Shown here piece after piece: positions 44,279 through 54,897 of a stretch of 64,000 nt of DNA. The DNA is taken from positions 11,426,001 to 11,490,000 of the forward strand of contig BSBN01000849.1 of assembly GCA_027924645.1 (NCBI GenBank). Reading direction: 5' to 3'. A program made the position numbers and the translations under genes. The first letter of the stretch is position 1. Each line of letters begins with the position of its first letter. The notes beneath the pieces are model-generated. The model ran no database searches, was not told where the DNA came from, and worked only from the letters and a program-made list of their open reading frames with translations. This DNA comes from Cunninghamia lanceolata. Taxonomy: Eukaryota; Streptophyta; Pinopsida; Cupressales; Cupressaceae.

Positions 44279-45100
44279 TTTCTTTTTTAGCATGTTAATA
44301 CACTATTCATATGCAAATTTTCCTTGAAATTATTGGTCCTTTCATTAATATGCAATTTCCTTTAAAATGCTTTTGATACCTTTATTTGTATCAGTGATAC
44401 ATACGAATACATATATATAGAGCAACATTTCTTTCTTAAAGACATTATAATCCACAATTTGAAAATACTAGATGACTATTGATTGCTCAAGTCAAACCTA
44501 TTAAATTAATATTTGAAATGTTAGATGAAACATTATCTACTCAAGTCAAAACTAATGAATTAGGAAAGTGTTATTAGATGACTAATATACACAAATATCT
44601 ATAGTCTTATTCACCAAACAATACATAAAATAACTTTATTAAAGAAATATAAATATATAATATTTGTTTGTAAATATTGATGCCAATCAAATATTTATTT
44701 CTTTTTTAGTATGTTAATACTCTATTCATATGCAGATTTTCCTTGAAATTATTAGTCCTTTTGTTAATATGCAATTTCTTTTAAGAATCTTTTGATACCT
44801 TTATTTGTATTGGTGATAGGTATGAATACAAATATGTAGAGAAAGATTTCTTTCTTAAGGACATTATAATCTATAATTTAGAAATACTAGATGGCTATTG
44901 ATTGCTCAAGTAAAAGCTATTAAATTAATATTTGAAATGTTAGATGAAACATTATCTACTCAAATCAAAACTAATGAATTAGTAAGGTGTGACTGAATGA
45001 CTTATATAATCAAATACTTATAATCTTCTTCAACAAACAATACATAAAATAACTTTATAAAAGAAATATAAATATATAATACTAAATTTAGAAATTGTAA
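44279..45100. repeat. 419-bp tandem duplication
   Basis: 44279-44697 and 44698-45100 are tandem copies with period about 419 bp (matching 'ttcttttttag..atgttaata', 'gattgctcaagt', 'gttagatgaaacattatcta', 'aaacaatacataaaataact'). The copies differ at many sites, so the duplication is old. It lies just beyond the 3' end of the intact CML gene. Confidence 0.9.
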
Positions 45101-45396
45101 AGATTGATGAAAATCAACTATTTAATAACACCTATAAATGTATATTGCATAAAACAACCGAAACATCACTTATCAAATATGGAAAAGATAGAAGGAAAGA
45201 CAAGCGAACATCCATTTACTAGGTTAAATCGAAATGTCTCTTCAACCAAAAATGTTTGTGGCTGGTGCGACACACAATTTACAAAATGGGCATTTTGTAT
45301 GAGCAAAAACAAAATTACAAAAAACAGCATTACCAGATAATAAATGTTGTCACAAGTCAGTGGACATAAAACCTGCCAACAATGGAGGTCCATCTC

Positions 45397-45870
45397 TCAG
45401 GGAGAAAGTTTGGAGGACATCATATTCTTGAATTCAGAAAAATCTATAACCCCATTGCAGTCCGAATCAAATCTACATATCATTTCCTGGCACTGCTGAG
45501 GGTCTTGGCCCTGCGAGATTAGTCCTAACTTAGAGAGTACTTGTTGCAACTCAGTAGAAGAGATGTATCCATCATTATTCAGATCAAAAACCCTAAATGC
45601 TTCCTCTAAATCTTTCGATTCATCTTCTAATTCTTCACCATCATTGTTGAAGATAGATTGATATAAATGCACAAACTCTTCGAATTCAATGCTATTGCTA
45701 CCATCGTGGTCTTTGGAGAGAGGGGTCCTGAGCATACATCTCACATCTTCTTCTGACATTTGTATTCCGAGCTTGTTGACGAAGCCACTGATTTCATCCA
45801 CACTCACCCTTCCATCTGCATTTTCATCGATGAGTTTGTATGCTTTCTGAATTTCATTCAGATCGGCCAT
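45397..45870 (-). CDS. Calmodulin-like EF-hand protein (CML), intact
   Basis: This is the only clearly intact host gene: 157 aa, one uninterrupted frame, ATG 45870-45868, stop at 45397. Four EF-hands can be placed: loop 15-26 DENADGRVSVDE, loop 54-65 DHDGSNSIEFEE (Gly at loop position 6 replaced by Asn), loop 96-107 DLNNDGYISSTE and loop 135-146 DSDCNGVIDFSE. All keep the position-12 Glu, so four sites may bind calcium, the second perhaps weakly. There is no N-terminal GC acylation motif and no CaaX box, so it is probably soluble in cytosol or nucleus. The length is close to calmodulin (149). The acidic linker 77-87 joins the lobes. CML genes often lack introns, as here. The plus-strand paralogue at 4306-4782 is broken. 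Direct family assignment beyond CML is not possible by eye. Confidence 0.93.
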   Translation of the reverse strand: MADLNEIQKAYKLIDENADGRVSVDEISGFVNKLGIQMSEEDVRCMLRTPLSKDHDGSNSIEFEEFVHLYQSIFNNDGEELEDESKDLEEAFRVFDLNNDGYISSTELQQVLSKLGLISQGQDPQQCQEMICRFDSDCNGVIDFSEFKNMMSSKLSP

Positions 45871-46200
45871 TACTTTTCAGAAATGAAGAAGCTGGATGGA
45901 TAGCGAAATTTATGAATCCGTAGCAATGCTTGTAAATGAGGAACCGGAATGTGTGTTTTTTTAAAGCAGGTTGGAGGTGTGCATGCAGTAGTGGAAGCCG
46001 CGTAAGAAAATGAGTATGTGGAATAGCGTGTCAGATAACCGTTTCGGGTTAGCGTCGGAATTTTAAAACGGTAACTGCCTACACGGAAATATCATACTGA
46101 GCTTGACTTTCAACGGACAAATACATGGCAATATAATCGTTATGGTTGCTTGTTCCACGCGTTATCTTCCTGTCGGCTGTGAGCGATAATATATGGCGTG
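45871..46200 (-). promoter_or_regulatory. Upstream region of the intact CML gene
   Basis: The probable promoter/5' UTR lies here. The minus strand has a weak TATA-like CTTTAAAAAAA at about 45957-45967, near 90 bp before the ATG. The region is less AT-rich than its surroundings and includes several CG dinucleotides. No firm element can be assigned. Confidence 0.4.
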
Positions 46201-46392
46201 CACTTTTCAAAAATTATTTAGTTTGAGTTGGTTTGTTGGTAAAAAAAGTTGTCTTTTTGAAAGAGAGGTTATAAGTTCAAATCTTGCAGGTAGGGTATGT
46301 ATGCCTTAGACTATAAAAGGATCCACACCTTTGATAAAACTTACTAATAAAGAATAGTCTAAAGCTCTCTTCTATTTTTAATTATTTTTTCT

Positions 46393-46515
46393 TTTTTGGG
46401 ATTAAGCTTATCAATATACTAGCATATTAATATTTTTTAGAAAATTTAATAAATTTTTTTAATTTTATTTTAATTTTGGGATTAAGTTTATCAATATACT
46501 AGCATAGTTATATTT
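46393..46515. repeat. Short direct repeat (about 83-bp period)
   Basis: 'ttgggattaag(c/t)ttatcaatatactagcata' occurs at 46397 and 46480, each followed by an AT-rich tail. Confidence 0.8.
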
Positions 46516-46523
46516 TTAAAAAT

Positions 46524-46639
46524 ATATCTAAAATACATCGAGAGATATTCTTCTTGAGGTGCTTATTCCACTTTCACGTGGTAAATTGATTAGAAAATAG
46601 GCACCTCAAAAAGGATATCTCTTAGCATATTTTAGATAT
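46524..46639. repeat. 116-bp hairpin-forming inverted repeat
   Basis: 39-nt arms 46524-46562 and 46601-46639 are reverse complements at about 32 of 39 positions, several mismatches being G:U compatible, around a 38-nt loop. It could be a MITE relic or a hairpin precursor RNA. It ends 16 bp before the solo LTR. Confidence 0.8.
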
Positions 46640-46655
46640 TAATTAAAATATAAAT

Positions 46656-47848
46656 TGTAGCGTCGTAAAATGTGTACACTAGTATTTTACACCTAATTTA
46701 GTTCCTAGGTTGGACCTATTTTGTTGCCTTTGCTAATTTAGACCTATTTTAACACCTCTTTGAGCTCTAAATGATGAATATCTCAATCCTGACAAATAAA
46801 CCCGACATAATAAACTTAAGATTAGACTAAGCCCCCGTTAAATGACACTTTGTAAAGTTTCTGGGCCAAAGGTCTAGGGTGCCCGAGTGCCCTGGTCCAG
46901 CTTGGGATTTCTGACCCCACTTTGTGGTGTCGACTTGGGATAATCCTTTGGTTAGTATTTTGTTAGCCTAAAGTTGTTTTATTTGTCAAAGATGAGCAAG
47001 AATGCATATTTAAGTTTGTGTTGTAGTTCATTTTACACCTAATTGGATGAATGTGAATTTGCTCTCATGTGATGTTTTATGCTCAAGGATTCTTCATGTT
47101 TGGATTGTCTTCTACTTGTGAATACCCTTGATTTTGTTTACAGGCTTTGAAGGAAGTTTGAAGCCCCCTTAATCACTCTTCTTTGCTAGTGTTAGGTCTT
47201 CATCAACTAAGATTGGATATCTTGTGGTTATTATCATCATTCATCATCATTATCTATCATATTGTTACAAATCTCGCCTTTGCCCTCCTAGGGCACACAC
47301 TCTTGGATCTTACCATTTGCTATTGTGGATGTGAGAACACCCACACAGAGTTTGACTGAGGTAAACCCTTTAAACATCACAACCTTTTCCCTCTTTCCAT
47401 GTGTGCAAGTAAGGAGAACATTTTCAAACGTTTGTTTTTGGGAAGAAAGCAGTGCAGACAGATACAGGTTCGACAAAGTTTGAAGTTCTACCTAACCCTA
47501 AAAAGGGACTAGGACACCCAAGCACCCCTGTTTTGGGTATCTCTGCTATATTTTCTAGGTTTTGAATTACTTTCTTACCTTTGTTGTACTTGTTGATCCC
47601 TGAGGTTCATTACCTGTAGTCTTTTATAGCACGTTATTCATCATTTTGTGTTTTAATCTTAGTCTTGGGTTGCTTGTTTGGTTTTGGTTGAACTTGGTTG
47701 GTCCTTCTAATATAACAAAAGGGTAGAACCCCCTGTAGTTTGGCTCTTCTCCTTGGATAGAAGCCATGCTTGGTTTGTTCCCCAATGTTTTGTAGAAGAG
47801 GGATGAACTAGTTTAACTCTTTAGGCTTTTGATCTCATTTCTACATTA
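46656..47848 (+). repeat. Solo family-A LTR with perfect target duplication
   Basis: TGTAGCGTCG...CATTACA, 1,193 bp, is flanked by TAAAT at 46651-46655 and 47849-47853. It is related to 53716-54897 in the same orientation but divergent. No internal element sequence is present, which fits LTR-LTR recombination. Confidence 0.8.
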
Positions 47849-47874
47849 CATAAATATGCTAGTAACAACTATAG

Positions 47875-48050
47875 TCACAAGCTTAATTCTAACTTTAACC
47901 TAACCTTAACCCTAAATCTAAATTATGCTAGTAGTTTGTCACGACTAAATTATGGTTATGGTTAGGGTTGGAATTATAGTTAGGGTTACAATTAGGGTTA
48001 GCGTTATGGTTAGGATTAGAGTTAGGGTCAGAATTAGGGTTAGGGTTAAC
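47875..48050. repeat. Telomere-like repeat, switching from C-rich to G-rich strand
   Basis: 47888-47930 reads ctaacctta-accctaaa, then 47955-48050 reads ggttagggtt/attagggttag. The orientation flips near 47945. Confidence 0.85.
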
Positions 48051-48514
48051 AAATATTTCTTTAGCAAATCCTATGCTAAGTGTAATCTTTGGTTAGTTAT
48101 CGTGATAATGGGCTCTAAATTGTAGCATGAATCTCATATTGTAACGTGTAATAAACATTAAGATAATTTTTGAAGTTTGGTTAAAGTGAATATTCTCTAC
48201 ATTTTTTTGAATGTAGAAAATCATAACACTGGGTAAACACTGTCCTAGTTATAATTACGCAGTAAGTCTTTGCCAAATTGTCTTTATACAAATTGATTTA
48301 TTTAATTTTAATGATAAGATTTATTTTATTTTACTTTTGAATTATTTAGTTTAGTGAAGAAAATTTGCATGTTCTTTATAGCTTTAGAGAACATAGTTCA
48401 TTAGGAAAAAACAATGCTTTAATATTCATCCAACATTGACATTGAAAGTAAATTTCTAGCAAATCCTAGAATATGTAAATTTGAGTTTTCTTTTATGAGA
48501 TTACCATAAAGATT

Positions 48515-49790
48515 TTGATCATAACCATAACCCTAATTCTAACCAAAATCGTAACCCTAACCTTAATCCTAACACTAACCTTAACTCTATCCCCAATTAT
48601 TACCCTAACACTAATTCTAACCCCAATGATAATCCTAACACCAACCCTAATTCTAAATGTAACTCTAACCTTAATTATATCACTAACCCTAACCCTAATC
48701 TTAACCCTAATTATAATATTAATTCTAACCCTAAACATAGTTCTAACCCTAACCCTAATTCTAAATAATTCTAACCATAACCCAAAATTTAAATATAATT
48801 TTAACCTTAATTATATCAATAACCCTAATTCTAACCCTAATGCAAAATCTATTACTAATTCAAACCCTAATTCAAACCCTAATTGTAGTCATAATCCAAA
48901 CCTTGACCTTATCCTTACCCTAACCTTAATTCTAACTCTAGTTTAAATATAATTCTAACCCTTACCCTAACCCTAATTATAACCCTAATTATAACTCCAA
49001 TTCTAACCCTAATTGTAACCCTAAACCCAACCCTAATGCTAAACGTAACCCTAATTCTAACCCTAACAGTAACCCTAATTATGTCCTAACCATATTTCTA
49101 CCCCTACCCCTAACCCTAATTCTAAAAACCCTAACCCTGACTATAATTCTAAGCCTAATTCTATCCCTAACTCTATTACCAACCCTAACCCTATTTCTAA
49201 TGTGAACCCTAACCCTAACCCTAATTGCAACCCTAACTCAAATTCTAAACATAACCCTAACCCGAATTTGAAACCTAACCCTAACCCTAATTTTAAACCT
49301 CCCTAACCCTATTTTTTAACCCTAACCCTAATTGTAATCCTAATTCTAACCCTAAACCTAAATATAACTATAATTATAAATGTAATTGCATACCTAACCC
49401 TAACCATAATTCTAATCCTAATTCTAATCAAAACATAATTCTAACCCAACCCTAATTTTAATTGTAATTCTAACCCTCATGCCAACCCTAATGCTCAGCC
49501 TAATACTAACCATAATTCTAACCCTGGCCCTAATTCTAACCCTAATGCTTAGCCCAATACTAAATCTAATTGTAACCCCAACTCTAACCCTAATCCTTTT
49601 CCCAGCCCTATCCCTAATTATAATGCTAATTCTAACCCATACCCTAACACTAATTCTAACCCTACTTACTAATATACGTTATATATTACTAATAAATGAA
49701 ATATTACTATATACACATTACTTATATAGGTTATATAAGTAACCCTAACCCTAATTCTATGCCTAACCCTAACCCTTACATAGGTTGCTC
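48515..49790. repeat. Long degenerate (CCCTAA)n interstitial telomere-like array
   Basis: About 1.2 kb is built mainly of 6-bp steps (accctaaccctaattctaaccctaa). A 143-codon frame at 48515-48946 with alternating Thr/Ile and Leu results from the 6-nt period and is not a gene. The plant telomere heptamer CCCTAAA is rare here. The right end joins a truncated gypsy RT. Confidence 0.9.
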
Positions 49791-50574
49791 TAGCACTTTC
49801 TGCTTCAACAATTCAAAACTTTTATCTGCTCCCGATGTCCACTTAAAGTCTTTTCTATCACCTCTCATTGTCTTTGTCATAGGGTTACATACTGAACTGA
49901 AATTTTTGACGAACTTCTGGTAGAAACTAGCTAATCCATGAAATGATCTAACTTCTCCAATGCACTCAAGTATAGGAGATTCAATAATTGCTCTTATTTT
50001 CTCAGGGTCCATCTTCAATCCTTTCACAGAAATTACAAATCCCAAGTATACCAATTCTTCCTTCATGAAACTACACTTCTTGATATTTATCAGTAATTTC
50101 TCTTCTCTCAACCTCTGTAATACTTTTCTCAGATGCCACAAATGTTCTTTTATCTTACTAAAAATCAAAATATCATCCAAATATACAATTTAACAAACTT
50201 ACCTAAGAATTTCTTCAAGACTTCATTGATCAACCTCATGAAAGAACTTGGTGCATTTGTCAATCCAAAAGGCATCACTAACCATTCATACAATCCTTCA
50301 TTTTTCTTAAAAGTTGTCTTCCACTCATCTCCTTCTCTGATTTTGATATAATGGTATCCACTAGATTCAAATCTATCTTTGTAAAAAAATTTGCTCCACT
50401 CAAACAATCCATAATATCATCTATCCTAGGTGAAGGGAATCTATACTTAGTTGTGATCTTGTTGATTGCTCTAGAGTTTGTACACATTCTCCATTCTCTA
50501 TCCTTCTTCAATGAAAGCACCGCAGGTACTGTACAAGGTCTCAAACATTCCCTGATCAAACCTTTCCTCAACAA
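49776..50574 (-). pseudogene. G6 reverse transcriptase
   Basis: Visible are [60 protein letters not shown], and after frameshifts [18 protein letters not shown]. The catalytic YLDD survives in the second frame, but a small deletion just before it (near 50190) puts it out of frame with the preceding block. Another shift lies near 50390. 50584-50922 holds the upstream RT approach (PEEITELLTEYEGIILDNVP). Confidence 0.9.
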
Positions 50575-50922
50575 CTCATGTATCTATCTATTCAATTCTT
50601 CATTCCCTGTCAGTGTCATTCTATGTGCTACTTTGTTAGGCAAAGTAGCTCTAAGTATAAGATCCATGTGATGATTGATACTCGTAATTAGTGGCAATCC
50701 TTTAGGTACATTATCTAATATGATGCCTTCATATTCTGTCAGCAACTCAGTTATCTCCTCTGGTTGTGATTCTTCAATCTTTATATTTTTAGGCTTCTTA
50801 GGGATCAAAGCATAACACATATTCTCATGTCTCGAATGATCCAAACAATTTCTTCCATCTATTAGACAGATTCTAGCATTCCCACATACTTCACTCTTAT
50901 GATCATCTTCCAAAGGAATCAA

Positions 50923-51438
50923 AGTAATTCTCTTTCCATTTGATGTTATAGTATATGCATTCTTTCTCCCATCATGTATAGCTTTCCTATCATACTACCA
51001 TGGTCTACGCAACAATATATGACATACATCCATAGGCATAATATAACACAATACTTCATCATGATAAGGGAATATGAAATTTTACCAAACATTGTTAACT
51101 CACCAGTAGCTTATGATCATCCTGAATCCATGCTATCGGATATGGCTTAGTGTGTTTCAATCTCTCCCACTTCAGCTTAGTCACCATCTCCTCTAAAACC
51201 AAATTAGCTGAACTACCACTATCAATTACAACTCTACAACATTTACCTCATGATTTGCATCTGGTCCTGAACAAACCTTTCGTCTGCAGTGGTTCCTCAT
51301 TTGTCTCTTCTTGAAATAGTGCTCTCCTCATGACAAGTGATTCTCCTTTCTTCAGTTTACAAACTAAAGTAGGTGATCCAACAAAACTAGGTGATCCAAT
51401 AGGTTCTTCTTCCACATAGGCTGCTCTTCCACTGTTCT
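50923..51438 (-). pseudogene. G6 protease region
   Basis: Near 51240-51180 the minus strand reads CRVVIDSGSSANLVLEEMV, a retropepsin DSG active site with the expected following strand, then KWERLKHTKPYPIAWI. Stops separate it from the gag and RT frames. Confidence 0.75.
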
Positions 51439-52228
51439 CTATCTTCTTGCTTGTACTCCATTGATTACATTCAAATGCTCTATGTCCTTTACCTCCACAC
51501 TTAAAACATGTTCCTCTAAATGTTCTCCTATCAAGTCCTCTTCCATCTCTTCTATATCCTTCACTCTGGTATGAAATAGGGTTTCCTCTATGGTAGAAAG
51601 TTTTGTCATCTCCCTGATATGCATTATTATCTTTGTTCTCCTTCTCGAATGTGCTCTCTTGTATGTTCTACTCTGCATTTGATCTTTCTCCTCTAGAAAA
51701 TGTTCCACCTCTCTAAAATTTACCTCCTCTATCTCTTTGTCTTTGCTCATGCTTCTTGTACAAATTTTCTTCAAGTTTTAGGGCAACCTGATATGCTTCT
51801 TCCAATTTTGTCATCCTTACCAAACTTAGTTCTTCTTAAATGTTCAATCTCAATCCATTGATGTATCTAGTCACTTTTTCCTTGCTTTCTTCACTATGTC
51901 TTGTCCTTGTGATCATCTTATGAAATTCTTCAGTGTACTCCTTCACAGATTTCTCTTTTTGTCTTAGGTTTTGCAATCTTTTCAACAGTTCCAACTCATA
52001 GTCAGCAGGTATATATTAATTCTTCAACTTTGTCACCATTCTGTCCCACTTTGTAATCTTCTCTTTTCCTCTTTTGTTTCTATCCAACTGGCCTTCTTTC
52101 CACCATATAGCAGCATGTCCTTTCAACTTTGTCTTTGCAAATTTCACCTTTTCCAAATCTTCAACTTCTTCATACTCAAAGTATTTTTCTAGGTCATTTA
52201 TCCAATTAATCAAATCTTTAGGATTCAA
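51439..52228 (-). pseudogene. G6 gag with zinc knuckle
   Basis: The Retrotrans_gag core is visible: DLINWINDLEKYFEYEEVED, AKTKLKGHAAIWWKEGQ, then VKEYTEEFHKMITRTRH and LEEAYQVALKLEENLYKKH. The knuckle TCFKCGGKGHRAFECNQW (C-x2-C-x4-H-x4-C) is intact near 51480 but in a shifted frame. The N-terminal part (52230-52680) is decayed. Confidence 0.88.
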
Positions 52229-52699
52229 ATTGCCAGTGTAGTTTAGTACATCAACTCTAGGTATTTTCTAAATCTTTGAAATAGCTCACAACATATTTAC
52301 TTGATCTGATTCTTCTTCTCTTAGGGTTTCACCATTTTGATTAGCAGATTGAATTTCTTCATCATCATCACTTTCAACATTAGGTCGAGGTGTTAATCCT
52401 TTTTGCCTATCTTCTTCAACAACATCCAATCAAACTTACATCATTTTCATCATTTCCATCATCTCATCCATTCATCCAGCCATAGTACCAACAACAAGTA
52501 TTCTCCTTGGTGACATCTCTTCTTCAGATCAAGTGTAACTGCCTCAAATTTGGTGATTGAGCTACAATGTAAAAACTGCGACACAATCGGTGATCGATTG
52601 ACTACACAAGTAGTATGCCTCATATTCGATGATCTATTCACAACAATATCTTACAAAATTCCTTTCCAATTTCACTCACTTCGCTCCAAAGGATTCAAA

Positions 52700-52713
52700 C
52701 TTCACTCTGACAC
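52700..52713 (-). promoter_or_regulatory. Primer-binding site of G6 (degenerate)
   Basis: The minus strand reads TGGTGTCAGAGTG a few bases after the LTR end, close to the tRNA-Met site TGGTATCAGAGC with changes. Confidence 0.6.
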
Positions 52714-52720
52714 CACTTGG

Positions 52721-53566
52721 TGTAGTCATGGTTAGGAGGGTCCACAAAGCGAACAGTCCAAACCGTGCAACAAGAGTAAACACAATAGAAACAACTCGAA
52801 GATACGATGCAAATGTAGATTAATTCATTCAATATATCATAGATTTAAAATACAAACAAGATGGAAACATGAGAGCTTACAATTAGGGCTTTCATGCCTA
52901 AGTCCTCGGTTACAGTATATGCACAAGATATAGCTTTGAAGCACCTTAATAAAGAATTTCAAACTATCCAACTTGTAATTTTATGCTAACTACTTTCCTA
53001 GGCATCTATTTCATGAATATATATTATCTTTAGAACACAAGATTCCTCTGCATCGGCCAAGGATGACTACAAACTCCAATGAAAGAAATGTAATGTGTGT
53101 AAATGGATAGGTCAGACCTAAAATGATGGGAATCCTCTGTAAGTGAATGGAATAGTGTGCAAATCTTAGGGAAGGACAAGCATGATCCAAAGTTCCTTGA
53201 ATGATGTGTCGTTTAGCTTTGCAAGTCATGAAATGCTCCACAAGTCTTCTCCTTTAGCTGATTGTCTAAGACTATCAGGGTGCTCTGCTATGAGAAAACA
53301 ATCGATCTTCTGATAGTGATATCTTTTGGGTACCTGATCCAAATGATATGAATTTTGGATATGATGTGCATGAAGGTGTCTAGATATTAAGTCCAATGTC
53401 GCAAGGTTTGAAATGAAATTGTAGAAGAATGCAAATCAAAATATTGAAACTGCTACTGACTGAACTGACTGCATTAAACTAGAAAATGAAAAGAAAACAA
53501 ACTGACATACAAATGTTTTTGGTTGATGCAAGATTCCTCTTGAACTAGGGATGCTCCTTCATCACA
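52721..53566 (-). repeat. 5' LTR of G6
   Basis: The plus strand reads TGTAGTCATGG...TTCATCACA, about 846 bp. The right edge is inferred from the abrupt start of copia RNase H sequence at 53567. No partner LTR is present. Confidence 0.55.
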
Positions 53567-53715
53567 TATACTCTACTTTTGTGGTAGAAAAATCAATTAT
53601 GGGCTACTTGTTACTCATCCAGCTTACTGTAGCTCCAAAAAGAATAAAAACATAGCTTCTAGTGGACCTTCGACTATCCAAGTCACCTACATAATTTGAA
53701 TCAATGAAACCCTGT
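53567..53715 (-). pseudogene. Copia RNase H sliver (C4)
   Basis: The minus strand encodes GFIDSNYVGDLDSRRSTRSY and [15 protein letters not shown], then a stop. It is a 150-bp copia fragment trapped between the G6 LTR and the G5 LTR. Confidence 0.85.
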
Positions 53716-54897
53716 TGTTATGGTGTAAAATTATCCCCCTAGGACATTTACCTCCTAAGTTTAGCTCCTAGGTCCCTTAGATTTAATCATGCATGTTAAA
53801 AATGAATCCTACAGCAAAATCCCTTGAAAGCCATGTCAAATGGGACTTAGGGGCCAATCTTGAGCTTAAGCAAGTCCAAAAATAGAACCTTGGACATCGG
53901 TACACATGCCCTACTATAGACCTATTTTGTTGGGACCCAAATTTTAGATGTCCACAAAGTGACCGTTAAAAGGATTCCCTTTATCAACCTATTCAATTTG
54001 AATTACAAAATTTTAGTGGGAATTCATATTTAAGTAGATTAATGACTTCATTTTACACCTAGAGGGATAATATGAACTTGTGATCTTGTGCTAACGATAT
54101 TCAAGGCTTTCATTGTGTTACAGAGTAGTATTGTGTTGTATTTGTACTTGTTTGTTGTAGATTTATCTTCATCAATCCATCTCCTTATGTCATGAAAGAT
54201 TTTCATCTCCTCGTGAGAGCTTCACCTCTGAGGTGACATCTACTTTGTGTTTTCAATCAATTTATTATATGATTTGCTTTTGCCTCTATCCTACAAGGAC
54301 ACACACTCTAAACATTAGAACCCCCAACTCCTCTCTTGTGATTGCAAGTTATAGGTGTCAGATTCTGGGGAGAGGAGTTCTAGGAGATCAAAGAATAAAA
54401 TGAAGAATCCAAATCTGAAGAAAATGACATAAAATATCCCTAATTGGACAAGGGCACCCACTCTTTTGTCCCTCAATTTAGCACTGTCAGGAATAACTGA
54501 TGTGGTTACAGCCTGTAGCAGAAAATATTTCGAAGCCCTTAGAAAAAATACTACACTAGACAAGGGTGCCCACTCTTTTGTCCCCAAAGTTTTCACCTTC
54601 CAAAATCCAAAATTTGGTATGTATCTAATCTACATTTAGTGTCTTCCTATGCGAGCATTTGTCAGTTTGTTTATGATTTTGCATAATTAGGGTTTTAGAC
54701 TTAATTAGACTAAGGTTAACACATTAATCAACAAATTCAAAATTTCCTTATCATTCCAATTGACACCAAACCTATACCTGAGTCCTCTTGTAAAAGTTGT
54801 GATTCAACTTAGTTTAATGTCCTTGAATGTATGTAGTGAAAGGAGGATTTAATTAAACTATCAACCTAATCAACAAACCCTCTTTTTCGACATAACA
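53716..54897 (+). repeat. 5' LTR of gypsy G5 (LTR family A)
   Basis: TGTTATGGTG...GACATAACA, 1,182 bp, is the reverse orientation of 925-2170. It has a duplicated 'acaagggcacccactctttt' motif at about 54439 and 54560. It is followed directly by the primer site TTTTGGTGAACTTG (54898-54911). Confidence 0.82.

Larger units (their letters stand above)
49776..53566 (-). mobile_element. Chromovirus-like gypsy element G6, 3'-truncated
   Basis: On the minus strand: 5' LTR (52721-53566), primer site, gag, CCHC, protease, RT. RNase H, integrase and the 3' LTR are missing, and the RT end abuts telomere-like repeats. The RT connection style (NVPKGLPLITSINHHMDLI, YLGFVISVKGLKMDPEKIRA) is of the chromovirus type, Reina/CRM-like, tentative. 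Confidence 0.85.

Noticed and set aside
48515..48946. 143-codon open frame
   Set aside because: It is the translation of a 6-bp repeat (alternating Thr/Ile and Leu); the opposite strand gives a similar artefact.
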